Notes: generated by a model from the letters alone, not told the origin. Numbered from the stretch's first letter, positions 51,091 to 59,989 are shown. The stretch: DNA of 64,000 nucleotides from Archangium minus (GCF_044360475.1 NZ_CP043494.1:5580001-5644000), one strand, 5' to 3'. Program-made: numbers and translations.

Positions 51091-52476
51091 CTACTTCGCC
51101 AGCTCGACCTTCTCCAGGTACTCGGGGATGTAGGCCGGCCAGCCGCGGGCCTCGACCCGTCCCTTGAGTGCCTGGAGCGCGGAGGGCTCGCCGTGGACGA
51201 GCAGCGTCTGGCGCGGCGGAGCCTCGAAGCCGTCCATCCAGCGCAGGGTCTCCGTCCAATCCGCGTGCGCCGAGAAGCCGCTCACCGTGCGGACCTCCGC
51301 CTCCACGCGCACGAACTGGCCGTGGATCTTGATCTCCTTCTCGCCGTCCAGCATGCGCCGGCCGCGCGAGCCCTCGGACTGGTAGCCCACGAAGAGCACG
51401 GTGTTGCGCGGGTCCGGCAGCCGGTTCTTCAGGTGGTGGAGGATGCGGCCCCCAGTGGCCATGCCCGAGGCGGAGATGATGATGCCCGGGCCTTCGCGCT
51501 GGTTGAGCCGCTTGCTATCAAGCGGCGAGGTGATGAAGCGCGTGCGCTTCGTGGCCAGAGGGGACTCGCCTCGCTCCACGATGGCGGACATGTCCAGGTC
51601 ATGCTCCTCCGCGTGCGCCAGGTAGATGGGGGTGGCATCACACGCCATGGGCGAGTCCACGAAGACGTCCAGCTCCGGGATGCGTCCCTCCCGCTCCAGA
51701 TTGCCCAGGTGGTAGAGCAGCTCCTGGGTACGGCCCACGGAGAAGGCGGGGATGACGAGCATGCCCTTGCGCTCGTAGGCGCTCACCACGGCCTCGCACA
51801 GCGCATCCACCGGCCGCTTGTCCCCATGCTCGCGGTCCCCATAGGTGCTCTCCACCACGAGCGTGGTGGCCGAGCGGATCGTCTGCGGATCCCTCAGGAT
51901 CGGAGCGTGGTAGCGGCCCAGGTCCCCGCTGAACACCACGCGCTGGTTCGTTCGCTCCAGGTGGAATACGCACAGCGCCGAGCCGAGGATGTGCCCCGCC
52001 CGGTAGAAGGTGAGGGTGATGCCGGGGAGGATCTCCTTGGTGCGCTCGTAGCCGAAGGTCTCGAAGAGCTTCAGCGCGCGCTGGGCGTCCTCCACCGAGT
52101 AGAGGGGCAGGGCGGGGTGGTGCTTGGAGAAGCCCTCCTTGTTGGCGTAGCGGGCCTCTTCCTCCTGGAGGTGTGCCGAGTCCGGGAGGAGCAGCGCGGA
52201 CAAGTCTCTTGTGCCGGGCGTGCTGTAGACGGGTCCGTGGAAGCCGTCACGCACCACGCGGGGCAGGCTGCCCGTGTGATCAATGTGGGCGTGCGTGAGG
52301 ACGATGGCGTCGAGGCTCTTGGGTGGCACGGGCAGGGCCCGCCAGTTGCGCTGGCGCAGCTCCTTGCGCCCCTGGAAGAGGCCGCAATCGATGAGCACCC
52401 GCTTGCCCTGGTACTCGAGGAGAAACTTGGAACCGGTGACGGTTCCCGCGGCGCCGAGGAATTGGATGGAGGCCAT
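51091..52476 (-). CDS. MBL-fold beta-CASP RNase-type hydrolase
   Basis: The product has 461 residues. The metal-binding motif THAHIDHTG supplies His62, His64, Asp66 and His67. GAAGTVTGSKFLLEYQ, GHILGSALCVFHLE, VFSGDLGRYHAPILRDP and the beta-CASP insertion AFSVGRTQELLYHL follow, then ISASGMATGGRILHHL and SGFSAHADWTETLRWM. Such CPSF73-like proteins are endo- or exonucleases acting on RNA. The start MASIQFL at 52476 is preferred over an in-frame GTG nine bases upstream. It is convergent with the peptidase fossil and divergent from a Cys-rich exported protein gene. Confidence 0.92.
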   Translation of the reverse strand: MASIQFLGAAGTVTGSKFLLEYQGKRVLIDCGLFQGRKELRQRNWRALPVPPKSLDAIVLTHAHIDHTGSLPRVVRDGFHGPVYSTPGTRDLSALLLPDSAHLQEEEARYANKEGFSKHHPALPLYSVEDAQRALKLFETFGYERTKEILPGITLTFYRAGHILGSALCVFHLERTNQRVVFSGDLGRYHAPILRDPQTIRSATTLVVESTYGDREHGDKRPVDALCEAVVSAYERKGMLVIPAFSVGRTQELLYHLGNLEREGRIPELDVFVDSPMACDATPIYLAHAEEHDLDMSAIVERGESPLATKRTRFITSPLDSKRLNQREGPGIIISASGMATGGRILHHLKNRLPDPRNTVLFVGYQSEGSRGRRMLDGEKEIKIHGQFVRVEAEVRTVSGFSAHADWTETLRWMDGFEAPPRQTLLVHGEPSALQALKGRVEARGWPAYIPEYLEKVELAK

Positions 52477-52595
52477 GCCCGGCACTCTACCCCAGCTGCT
52501 TCCCTGAGACGGCGAGCCCTCCTATCCTCTCCACTTGCGGAACACGTGAGCGCCTGGCTTCACGCGAACCGTTTCAGCAGGAGGAGATGCGAGCC

Positions 52596-52904
52596 ATGAA
52601 TCGAGCGAAGAATTCCTCGTGGTGGAGTGCGGTGCTGGTCGGTGGGTTGTTGCTGGCGCTGCCGGCGGCGGCGCAGGGGAAGGGAAAGGGGAAGGGGAAT
52701 GACCCGGAGACGTGCAGGTCCGAGTGCTCGGCGAAGGCCAACGCGGCGGCGGAGTCCTGCGCCCTGGCCTGCCCGAAGCAGGACGCGAACAATGGAGAGG
52801 CCGCTGGGAAGTGCATGGCTCGCTGCTCGGAGAAGTTCCGTTCCGCCAGCGAGTCCTGCGAGAAGACCTGTCCGGCCATCAAGAAGCCGGAGCAGCTTCA
52901 CTAA
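52596..52904 (+). CDS. Small Cys-rich exported protein
   Basis: The product has 102 residues from the ATG at 52596, which sits nine bases after a full GGAGGAG; the ATG at 52587 abuts that sequence and is unlikely to be used. The signal is SSWWSAVLVGGLLLALPAAAQG, cleaved after AAA. The mature part has a Gly/Lys run and then a regular pattern CRSEC, CALAC, CMARC and CEKTC: eight Cys in four CxxxC pairs spaced by about 15-20 residues. Such helix-hairpin pairs can form disulphides or bind a metal or heme. Function unknown. Confidence 0.75.
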   Translation: MNRAKNSSWWSAVLVGGLLLALPAAAQGKGKGKGNDPETCRSECSAKANAAAESCALACPKQDANNGEAAGKCMARCSEKFRSASESCEKTCPAIKKPEQLH

Positions 52905-52912
52905 GTGCGCCG

Positions 52913-52941
52913 GAGGCGTGGGGTTCTCGCGCTCACGCCTC
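52913..52941. terminator. Bidirectional hairpin between convergent genes
   Basis: GAGGCGTG and CACGCCTC pair around a 13-base loop, overlapping the stop of the zinc-ribbon membrane gene. It could end transcription from both sides; the T-tracts are poor. Confidence 0.4.
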
Positions 52942-54057
52942 TCGCGAGAACGCCCGGTACACCGAGGCGAAGCCCACCGCGGCCAGGCCCGCTAGGAACA
53001 GCAGCGGGCCTGCCAGCAGCCCTCCGTGCACGAGCATCCAGATAAGGCCGAGCACCACCACCCCGATGGGTGAGAAGCGCAACCAGTTGGGTCTCGGCAC
53101 CTCGGGGCGCAGCGCCATGACGCCCAGCACCGCGAGGAGCAGCAGCTCCATGGATACGGAGAACGGCTGGTCCCAGCCCTTGTCGTAGGACTCCTCGAGC
53201 AGGTTGTAGAGGAAGTCGTCGGACGGGCGCGGCGCGTCCATCACGCGCAGCTCCGGCGGAGCCTGGGGCACCGGACCCGTGCTGTGCGTTGAGGCTCGTG
53301 TGGGCACCCACGTGAGGAACAGCGCCGTCAGGCACAGCGCCATGCCCCCGAGCGCCACCGGGGCCACTCCCTGGAGCAACTGGCGCGGCTCGAAGAGGCG
53401 GCTCCACCCGTGCTCACCCACGTACACCTTGCGGTACTGGTCGAAGCCGAGCAGCCCCGCGCCCGCCAACCACAGCAGCGGTGTCAGGCCGATACCGAGC
53501 ATCCGGATCGCCAGCGCCGCCGTCACCACCACGAACACCGCCGGCACCACCGGGCGCAGCAGGCTGTCGGGCACCCAATCCACCAGGGGGTGCTTCTGGC
53601 CGGCCTCGCGCAGCTCGCGCGCCGTCACCAGCCACCCTCCCGCGAAGACGACCAGGGACCAGAAGGGTCCCACTCCCGCGAAGAAGGGCAGGATGGAGAG
53701 CACCAGCGCTACCCCCACGAGCCCCACGCCCAGCACGCTCGGCGAGTGCCCTGGGACGTGCGCCAGCCACACCGGTCCCTCGTACGGCGGCTTCGGGGGC
53801 AGGCCCGGATCCGTGCGCTCGTCCTCATTGTTCACGCGCACCGGGCGCGGTTGAGGCTCCGTGTCCTCGGCTTCGTCCTGGGTGGAGACCGCAGGCGCCG
53901 CACTGGTGCTCCGCGATCTCCCCGACGTCTGGATGGCGGCGCGGGTGCCTGTCCGGCGAAGGGAGCCAGGTGGGGGCGTGGGCATCGTCGCCCCACAGTT
54001 CTCGCAGTAGCGCAGGGTGTTGTCCCTGGCGCCCTCTCCGCACTCCTTGCACCGCAT
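52933..54057 (-). CDS. Zinc-ribbon multi-pass membrane protein
   Basis: The product has 374 residues. The N-terminal zinc ribbon MRCKECGEGARDNTLRYCEN with two CxxC pairs is followed by a Pro/Ser/Glu-rich linker (about 25-95). Multiple membrane helices then follow (VLGVGLVGVALVLSILPFFA, LVVFAGGWLV, VVPAVFVVVTAALAIRML, LLLAVLGVMAL, VVVLGLIWMLVHG, LLFLAGLAAVGFA). No catalytic motif is seen. It begins 74 bp downstream of ccmG in the ccm direction, so it may be the last gene of that operon; its role there is unknown and CcmH is not found in this window. Confidence 0.75.
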   Translation of the reverse strand: MRCKECGEGARDNTLRYCENCGATMPTPPPGSLRRTGTRAAIQTSGRSRSTSAAPAVSTQDEAEDTEPQPRPVRVNNEDERTDPGLPPKPPYEGPVWLAHVPGHSPSVLGVGLVGVALVLSILPFFAGVGPFWSLVVFAGGWLVTARELREAGQKHPLVDWVPDSLLRPVVPAVFVVVTAALAIRMLGIGLTPLLWLAGAGLLGFDQYRKVYVGEHGWSRLFEPRQLLQGVAPVALGGMALCLTALFLTWVPTRASTHSTGPVPQAPPELRVMDAPRPSDDFLYNLLEESYDKGWDQPFSVSMELLLLAVLGVMALRPEVPRPNWLRFSPIGVVVLGLIWMLVHGGLLAGPLLFLAGLAAVGFASVYRAFSREA

Positions 54058-54131
54058 GGGCTACGGCCTCCGGCACCCGGGGCGCTCGGGCCCTCGGGTC
54101 TTACCTCACGGACTCTACTGGAGTTCCGAGG

Positions 54132-54671
54132 CTACTGCTTCGCGGTCGGGGCGCTCGCGGACAGCTCCTTGAGCCAGTTCGCCAGCGACTCCGGATCGAT
54201 CGGTCCCACGTGCTTGCCCCGGATGACGCCCTGCGCGTCGATGAAGTACGTCTCCGGCACGCCAGCCACGCCGTAGTCCACCGCCACCTGCGAGCCGGGA
54301 TCCACCAGCTGAGGGAAGCTCGCGCCCAGCTGCAACAGGAACTGCCGCGCGTTGTCCTCGGTGTCCTCGAAGATGAAGCCCAGGAACTGGGCCTGGCTGC
54401 CGAACTCCCGCGCGCCCCACTCGAGCACCGGGTGCTCCATCTTGCAGGGCCCGCACCAGGACGCCCAGAAGTTGATGACCACGGGCCGGCCCTTGAACTG
54501 CTCCAGGCTCACCCGCATCCCGCTGTCCAGCGCCCGCAGCGTGAAGGGCGGTGCCGGCTGGCCCTTGAGCATGAAGGGCACCTCGCGCGGGTTGCTGCCG
54601 AAGCCCTTGTAGAGCACCGCCAGCAGGCCCAGGCACACGACGACGAAGCTGAGCGTGACGCGCCACTTCAT
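54132..54671 (-). CDS. ccmG: Thiol:disulfide oxidoreductase of cytochrome c maturation (CcmG/DsbE type)
   Basis: The product has 179 residues. An N-terminal membrane anchor (VTLSFVVVCLGLLAVLYKG) and a thioredoxin fold with VVINFWASWCGPCKMEHPVL (CxxC WCGPC) place it in the periplasm. DYGVAGVPETYFIDAQGVI is the cis-Pro loop characteristic of CcmG/TlpA. It would reduce apocytochrome c cysteines for heme attachment. Its start overlaps the ccmF stop by four bases, so it is translated with the ccm operon. Confidence 0.92.
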   Translation of the reverse strand: MKWRVTLSFVVVCLGLLAVLYKGFGSNPREVPFMLKGQPAPPFTLRALDSGMRVSLEQFKGRPVVINFWASWCGPCKMEHPVLEWGAREFGSQAQFLGFIFEDTEDNARQFLLQLGASFPQLVDPGSQVAVDYGVAGVPETYFIDAQGVIRGKHVGPIDPESLANWLKELSASAPTAKQ

Positions 54672-56692
54672 GCCGCACCCCGATTCATCTCACTGCCTGC
54701 CTCGGGCGGAGCACCCGCCGCCGGCGTCTCGGCCTGCGCCACCGCGCGCGCCTTCCGCGACGGCCACAGCGCGATCAGCGTCCCCAGCACCAGCACGGGG
54801 ATGCTCCACCAGATCCACCCCACCAGCGGGAAGATCCACGCGTTGAAGCTCGCCGTGCCCCGCTCCTCGGAGAAGGCCATCAGCGACAGGTAGAGGTCTT
54901 CCTTCACCGTCTCGCGCACCGCCGGCGTGCCCACCGGATCCGTCATGCGCTCGTAGTAGTTCATCCGGGGCGCCAGCTCGCTGACGCTGCCGTCCGGCGC
55001 CGTCACCTGCACCTTCGTGGCCACGTAGGTGCGGTGCGGCTCCTGGCCGCTGGTGAGCCCCAGGTACTTCACCTGGTAGTTGCCAATCTTGAGCGTCTCG
55101 TTCAGGCGCACCGTGCCCGAGGTATGCGTCACGTACGCCGACGAGCCCGCCACGGCCACGAAGATGATGACGATGCCCAGGTGCACGATGTAGCCGCCGA
55201 AGCGCCGCCGCGCCTTGGTGGCGCTGCCCACGAGCGCCGTGACGAAGCCCTCCTTGCGCTCGCTCATGCGCACCTTCACCGGCAGCGCCAGCTCGCGCAG
55301 GGTGATGACGGTGACGAAGCCCGCCAGCCCGAAGGTGAGCAGCGGGTAGAAGCCCCGCAGGCCGCCCGCCAGGCACGCGCCCACCACCGCCAGGCCCACC
55401 GCCGCCGGCACCCAGAAGCGCTCGCGCACCGTCTTCGGATCCGAGCTACCCCACGGCAGCATTGGGCCCACACCCATGAGGAACAGCACCATCACACCGC
55501 CGGGCACCGCCATCTTGTTGAAGTACGGCTCGCCCACGCTCACCCGGATGCCGCGCAGGGCCTCGGAGATGAGCGGGTAGAGCGTGCCCAGCAGCACCGT
55601 GAAGGTGATGGCCACGAACACCAGGTTGTTCACCAGGACGGTGGCCTCGCGCGACAGCATCGACTTGAGGCTGCTCTCGGCCACCAGCAGGTGTCCGCGC
55701 GTGGCCAGCAGCGCGATGGACACGAACAGCAGCACGGCGATGAACACCAGGAACGTGGGGCCGATGTCCGACTGCGTGAAGCTGTGCACCGAGTTGAAGA
55801 TGCCGCTTCGGGTCATGAACGTGCCCAGGATGGTGAGCACGAAGCTGGAGAGCACCAGGCTCAGCGTCCACAGCTTCAGCATCTTCTTGCGCTCGTGCAC
55901 CAGCGTGGAGTGCATGAACGCGGTGGACGTCAGCCACGGCAGGAAGGACGCGTTCTCCACCGGATCCCACGCCCAGTAGCCGCCCCAGCCGAGCACCGCG
56001 TACGCCCACCACGAGCCGAGGATGATGCCGATGGACAGGAACAGCCACGCCACCAGCGTCCAGCGGCGCAGGGGCGCCATCCACGCATCGCCCATCTCGC
56101 CGCGCAGCAGCGCGGCCACGCCGATGCCGAAGGGCACCGTCATGCCCACGTAGCCCAGGTACAGCATGGGCGGGTGGATGATCATCAGCCAGTGGTTCTG
56201 CAGCAGCGCGTTGGGTCCCGGCCCGTCCATGGGCACAGGCGACACCGCGTGGAACGGGTTGGCCGGCCCGGCGATCAGGAAGGTGAAGAAGACGCCCACC
56301 GCCAGCATGGTGCCCAGCGCCAGGGACATGTAGCGCGCGTGCTCGCGACGGTGCACCACCGCGAAGGCCAGCACGTACGAGCCCATGATGAGGCCCCAGA
56401 AGAGGATGGAGCCCTCGAGCGCGCTCCACAGCGAGACGATCTTGAAGACCGTCGGCGTGGCGCGGCTGCCCACCTGCGCGACGTACTGGACGCTGAAGTC
56501 ATTGGTGAGGAGCGCCCACTCCATCACCACGTTGGCGCCGAGCATGCAGGCGAAGAAGCCCCACACGCACCGCATCACCCACGGGAAGGCCGCGTCGTCG
56601 CGGCGCATCCCGCCCACCAGGCCTACCAGTGCTCCGAAGCTCGCGAACGCGAGCCCCCCGAGCACCAGCCCGTATCCGAGCGTCGCGTTCAC
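54668..56692 (-). CDS. ccmF: Heme lyase subunit CcmF
   Basis: The product has 674 residues and about 14-15 membrane helices. The WWD heme-handling motif is present as LGWGGYWAWDPVENASFLPW. Conserved external histidines are in HPPMLYLGYVG and MHSTLVHERKKML. A large periplasmic loop lies near the C-terminus. CcmF works with CcmH to ligate heme delivered by CcmE to CXXCH of apocytochromes. Length and order match CcmF/NrfE. It overlaps ccmE (four bases) and ccmG (four bases). Confidence 0.96.
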   Translation of the reverse strand: MNATLGYGLVLGGLAFASFGALVGLVGGMRRDDAAFPWVMRCVWGFFACMLGANVVMEWALLTNDFSVQYVAQVGSRATPTVFKIVSLWSALEGSILFWGLIMGSYVLAFAVVHRREHARYMSLALGTMLAVGVFFTFLIAGPANPFHAVSPVPMDGPGPNALLQNHWLMIIHPPMLYLGYVGMTVPFGIGVAALLRGEMGDAWMAPLRRWTLVAWLFLSIGIILGSWWAYAVLGWGGYWAWDPVENASFLPWLTSTAFMHSTLVHERKKMLKLWTLSLVLSSFVLTILGTFMTRSGIFNSVHSFTQSDIGPTFLVFIAVLLFVSIALLATRGHLLVAESSLKSMLSREATVLVNNLVFVAITFTVLLGTLYPLISEALRGIRVSVGEPYFNKMAVPGGVMVLFLMGVGPMLPWGSSDPKTVRERFWVPAAVGLAVVGACLAGGLRGFYPLLTFGLAGFVTVITLRELALPVKVRMSERKEGFVTALVGSATKARRRFGGYIVHLGIVIIFVAVAGSSAYVTHTSGTVRLNETLKIGNYQVKYLGLTSGQEPHRTYVATKVQVTAPDGSVSELAPRMNYYERMTDPVGTPAVRETVKEDLYLSLMAFSEERGTASFNAWIFPLVGWIWWSIPVLVLGTLIALWPSRKARAVAQAETPAAGAPPEAGSEMNRGAA

Positions 56693-57174
56693 TGAGTCCT
56701 CGCCGCCGTGGTGGCTTCCTGCTTCTGCATCTCTTCAAACATCTTCTTCACGTCGTCGTCCGTCTTCGGCGCCCGGTACTCATTGGAGTGGTTCACCATG
56801 AGCCGGCTGCCCTGGAAGACCTGGGACTTGTCGAAGGTGCCTTCCACCACCACGCCGATGCGCTCGCGGAACATCTGCGGGGGCACCTCGCTGGTGCGCA
56901 CCAGCACGTGGGCCGCGCCGGGCTCCTCGCTGTCCATCACGCGGAAGTGCAGGGTGGTGTGTTGCTCGTTCCACTGGATGCTGCCCGGCTGCACCTGGCC
57001 GCCCAGGCGGATGGTGGGGCCATAGGCCTTCTCACCCTGGGCCATCATCTCCGAGGGCCGCCAGTAATAGACGAGGTTCTCACCAATGTTGCCGAAGGCC
57101 ACCAGCGTCAGGCCAGCACCGGCCACCAGCAGGGCTACCACGGCGATGAGACGGTTGCGCGTCTGCTGCGTCAT
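56689..57174 (-). CDS. ccmE: Periplasmic heme chaperone CcmE
   Basis: The product has 161 residues: one N-terminal membrane helix (LIAVVALLVAGAGLTLVAFG) and a small OB-fold beta barrel. The covalent heme site is NHSNEY with His129 and Tyr133, matching the HxxxY of the usual His type of CcmE. EDV-free tail KMFEEMQKQEATTAARTQ. It receives heme from CcmABCD and passes it to CcmF. It begins three bases after ccmD and overlaps ccmF at its end. Confidence 0.95.
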   Translation of the reverse strand: MTQQTRNRLIAVVALLVAGAGLTLVAFGNIGENLVYYWRPSEMMAQGEKAYGPTIRLGGQVQPGSIQWNEQHTTLHFRVMDSEEPGAAHVLVRTSEVPPQMFRERIGVVVEGTFDKSQVFQGSRLMVNHSNEYRAPKTDDDVKKMFEEMQKQEATTAARTQ

Positions 57175-57177
57175 GGC

Positions 57178-57348
57178 TCACTCCTTCGAGTCGTTCACGG
57201 CCTGCCCGGGACGGCGCAGCCAAAGGGACAGTGCGTACAGTGAGAGGGAAACCCAGGCGATGCCAAAGGAGGCCCAGACGTACTCCCAGCCTCCCTGGAT
57301 GCGGCCCACACCCACCTGGGCGAGCAGCATGTACGTGTGCGGGGACAT
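57178..57348 (-). CDS. ccmD: Small heme exporter subunit CcmD
   Basis: This 56-residue protein begins MSPHTYMLLAQVGVGRIQGG and has one membrane helix (WASFGIAWVSLSLYALSLWL) followed by a basic tail LRRPGQAVNDSKE. The GGWEYVWASF entry, size and position between ccmC and ccmE identify it as CcmD, which helps release holo-CcmE from CcmABC. Its ATG overlaps the ccmC stop (TGATG) and its stop is three bases before ccmE. It is easily missed because it is so short. Confidence 0.9.
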   Translation of the reverse strand: MSPHTYMLLAQVGVGRIQGGWEYVWASFGIAWVSLSLYALSLWLRRPGQAVNDSKE

Positions 57349-58163
57349 CAGGCTACCTCCGAAGCGCGGTTGTCACGCGGGGCAGGCGCGTCCGTGGGGA
57401 GCGCCTCGGGCAGGGCCACCTCCGCCTCGCGCCGGGCGAGGGCGATCCGGTAGCGGTGCAGCAAGAAGAGGGTGAGGATGATGAGCGAGGCCCAGGCATT
57501 GACGCGCAGCGACAACACCATGTCCGGGTCCACCGTCTTGGGCGTCGACTGCACCTGGTGCAGGCTGCGCCACCACTTCACCGAGAACCACACGATGGGC
57601 AGGTTGACGAAGGAGATGATGCCCACCACGGAACTCCACACCGCGCGCTTCTCGGGATCCTCCACGAAGCCGCGCAGGGCCACGTACGCCACGTACGTCA
57701 CCAGCATGATGGCCATGGCGGTGAGCCGCGGATCCCAGTCCCAGTAGGTGCCCCACGTCGGCTTGCCCCAGATGGAGCCCAGCACCAGCCCGTAGGCTCC
57801 GAAGAGCAGCCCCACCTCGGCTGTGGACTCGGCCAGCGCGTCCGTCTTCCAGCTCGTATGGAGCAGGTACGCCACGCAGCAGCAGAAGTTGACCGTCAGC
57901 GCCAGCATGGCCATCCACATGGCCGGCACGTGCACGTAGATGATGCGGTAGACGTCCCCCATCTCCCGCTCGGGCGGCGTCCACACCAGCGCCAGGTACG
58001 AGCCGATGCCCAACAGCAGCAGCGCCGCCGCCGTCATGACCAGCAGTGCTGGCTTCGCGTTGTACTTCGACCCGGGGGGCGCCCACTTCATGCCCAGCCG
58101 GACTCCCATACCCACAGACGCCAGCGCCGCCGCCGCCGAGACCACCTGCAGCACCGTGTTCAT
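57348..58163 (-). CDS. ccmC: Heme exporter protein CcmC
   Basis: The product has 271 residues and six membrane helices. The tryptophan-rich heme-binding motif is SIWGKPTWGTYWDWDPRLT. Flanking histidines are in VYRIIYVHVPAMWMA and further in SVKWWRSLHQ. CcmC, with CcmD, loads heme onto CcmE. The C-terminus adds a 25-residue Pro/Ala tail. The N-terminus has an extra short hydrophobic segment. It follows ccmB after 16 bases and overlaps ccmD. Confidence 0.95.
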   Translation of the reverse strand: MNTVLQVVSAAAALASVGMGVRLGMKWAPPGSKYNAKPALLVMTAAALLLLGIGSYLALVWTPPEREMGDVYRIIYVHVPAMWMAMLALTVNFCCCVAYLLHTSWKTDALAESTAEVGLLFGAYGLVLGSIWGKPTWGTYWDWDPRLTAMAIMLVTYVAYVALRGFVEDPEKRAVWSSVVGIISFVNLPIVWFSVKWWRSLHQVQSTPKTVDPDMVLSLRVNAWASLIILTLFLLHRYRIALARREAEVALPEALPTDAPAPRDNRASEVA

Positions 58164-58179
58164 GACCTCACTCCTGACC

Positions 58180-58875
58180 TCAATCCTCGATGACCCGGGG
58201 GAACAGAACGAATCCCAACCCCCAATAAATCAGATTGAACCCGAATAGCAGCCAGTACCATGAGCCCAGCTGATTCATCGGGTCACCCTGCAACACGAGC
58301 GATGTCGCCTTCGCGGCGGCGAGCAGCGCGGGAATGATGAGCGGGAACAGCAACAGCGGGAGCAGCACATCTCTTGCCCGCGCATTGCTGGCGATGGCCG
58401 AATACACCGTGCCCGGTGCGCTGATGGCCATGCAGCCGAGCACCAGGGTGGTGGCGAAAGCTCCCACCCCCATGGCCACGTTCACCGAGTAGAGGGCCAC
58501 CATCACGGGGATGAGCAGTGCGCCCAGCAGCACCAGCAGGAGTGCGTTTCCCAAAGCCTTAGAAAGGAAGATGGCGCGCGCGTCCGCCGGGGCCAGCCGC
58601 AGCCCGTCCAGCGTGAGGTTCTCCTGCTCCACCCGGAAGGACTCGCCCAGCGCGAGCACGCTGGCGAAGAGCAGCGCCAGCCACAGGTAGCCGCCCGCGT
58701 TGCGCGCCAGCAGCTTCGTGTCCGGCCCCACTGCGAAGGAGAACAGCAGCAGCGTGGCCAGCGCGAAGAAGATGAGCGCGTTGAGGCGCGCACGCGTGCG
58801 CCATTCGATCAGCAGATCCTTGGCCAGCAGGACCCCCACCGTCTTCAGCAGGGAGATGGGTCGTGGCTTCCTCAT
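58180..58875 (-). CDS. ccmB: Heme exporter protein CcmB
   Basis: The product has 231 residues and six hydrophobic segments: ALIFFALATLLLFSFAVG, LWLALLFASVLALGESF, LLLVLLGALLIPVMVALYS, GVGAFATTLVLGCMAIS, VLLPLLLFPLIIPALLAA and WYWLLFGFNLIYWGLGFVL. It forms the ABC-type complex with CcmA. The start MRKPRPISLLKTVGV is chosen because it overlaps the ccmA stop (ATGA). The family core and the conserved RVEQENLTLDGL strand support the assignment. Confidence 0.93.
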   Translation of the reverse strand: MRKPRPISLLKTVGVLLAKDLLIEWRTRARLNALIFFALATLLLFSFAVGPDTKLLARNAGGYLWLALLFASVLALGESFRVEQENLTLDGLRLAPADARAIFLSKALGNALLLVLLGALLIPVMVALYSVNVAMGVGAFATTLVLGCMAISAPGTVYSAIASNARARDVLLPLLLFPLIIPALLAAAKATSLVLQGDPMNQLGSWYWLLFGFNLIYWGLGFVLFPRVIED

Positions 58876-59537
58876 GCCGCCACCGCCCGGCCTTCCTGCA
58901 GGTGCAGGCGCTCCTCGCACAGGGACATGCCCTGCTCGATGAGGTGTGTGGCCAGAACGACGGTGACGCCCGTATCCTTGAGCTCGCCGATGATCTTCTC
59001 CATGGCTTGGATGCCCGCGGGATCCAACTCGCCGAAGGGCTCGTCCAGCAGCGCGAGCGCGGGGGCCTTCATCAGCAGCCGGGCGATGGCCAGGCGCTTG
59101 CGCATGCCCGCGGAGAACTGACGCACCGGGCTATCCGAGCGCTTCGTCAGCCCCACCTTGGTGAGCAGCGCCCCGGCCACGTCCGAGGGCGAGTCCATCC
59201 CGAGCAGCCGCGCCAGCACCATCAGGTTCTGGTGCGCGGTGAGATCCTCATAGAGGAAGCTCGCGTGGGACAGGAGGGCCACCTTGCGGCGCACCGTCTC
59301 TTGCTGCGTCACGCAGTTGTGACCGAGCACTTCCACTCGGCCATGAGTCGGGGAGAGCGCGGTGCCCACCAGCCTCAGCAGCGTCGTCTTGCCGGAGCCG
59401 TTGTGGCCCGTGAGGAGCAGGGAGCGGCCCGGGGGGAGGGTGTAGCTAAGGCGCGCGAGTGCCCAGCGACGTCCATATCGCTTGCTGACATCGTGGAGGA
59501 CGAGCGCGGGAGGGGGCGCGGCGGTGGGGGCATCCAT
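58872..59537 (-). CDS. ccmA: Cytochrome c maturation ATPase CcmA
   Basis: The product has 221 residues. An ABC ATPase with Walker A LTGHNGSGKTTLLR, signature FSAGMRKRLAIARLL, Walker B LALLDEPFGELDP and the switch HLIEQG. It energises release of holo-CcmE by CcmBC. The start MDAPTAAPPPALV is chosen because the frame above runs into poorly coding DNA. It is the first gene of ccmABCDEFG; the promoter lies in the 59538-59989 gap. Confidence 0.94.
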   Translation of the reverse strand: MDAPTAAPPPALVLHDVSKRYGRRWALARLSYTLPPGRSLLLTGHNGSGKTTLLRLVGTALSPTHGRVEVLGHNCVTQQETVRRKVALLSHASFLYEDLTAHQNLMVLARLLGMDSPSDVAGALLTKVGLTKRSDSPVRQFSAGMRKRLAIARLLMKAPALALLDEPFGELDPAGIQAMEKIIGELKDTGVTVVLATHLIEQGMSLCEERLHLQEGRAVAA

Positions 59538-59989
59538 CGGCGGGAGCGTTCGTAACTGGAAACTTTCCCACACTCCAGAGAAAGCAAGCCCGACTGCTCG
59601 GTTGGGGACCAAGAGGTGTGGCCCTGAAGCGCCCGGGAGGGGAGTGGGATGGGAGGAGCCCTCTTGCTCCTGGATGGGAAACACCGTGGCACACGGGAAG
59701 TGGAAGTTTTTTCAACCTTCCTGACCTGATCTTCCGTCGCAATGGGCGGCGGGGGCACCCGGGTTGTGAGGAAACAGGGACTTGTCCTCGAGAGAACGGA
59801 AGATCTTTCGATCCACTGGCTCCGGACCTGCAACGGACCTACCCGGTAGGCGTCGCGGATGGGAACGGACTTACCGTCAACAGTGACTCGAAATTCCAGA
59901 CAGCACCCCGCTGGGCGGATGGCACTCCGAATGCAAACCTCCTCGCACGGGGAAGCATGGGCGGCGGCGTCATCTGGGAGGAAGTAGCA
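59538..59989. other. 452-bp divergent intergenic region
   Basis: Between ccmA (leftward) and the deacetylase gene (rightward). It contains a sigma-54-like promoter for the deacetylase (59920-59935) and several short hairpins, such as AGGAG/CTCCT near 59660. The deacetylase frame is open through part of it, but the protein-like signal starts only at 59990. No RNA gene is seen. Confidence 0.55.
59920..59935 (+). promoter_or_regulatory. Sigma-54-type promoter of the polysaccharide cluster
   Basis: TGGCAC, five bases, ATGCA: matches the -24/-12 consensus with one substitution and correct spacing. Predicted start near 59947, 43 bases before ATG 59990. Confidence 0.5.
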
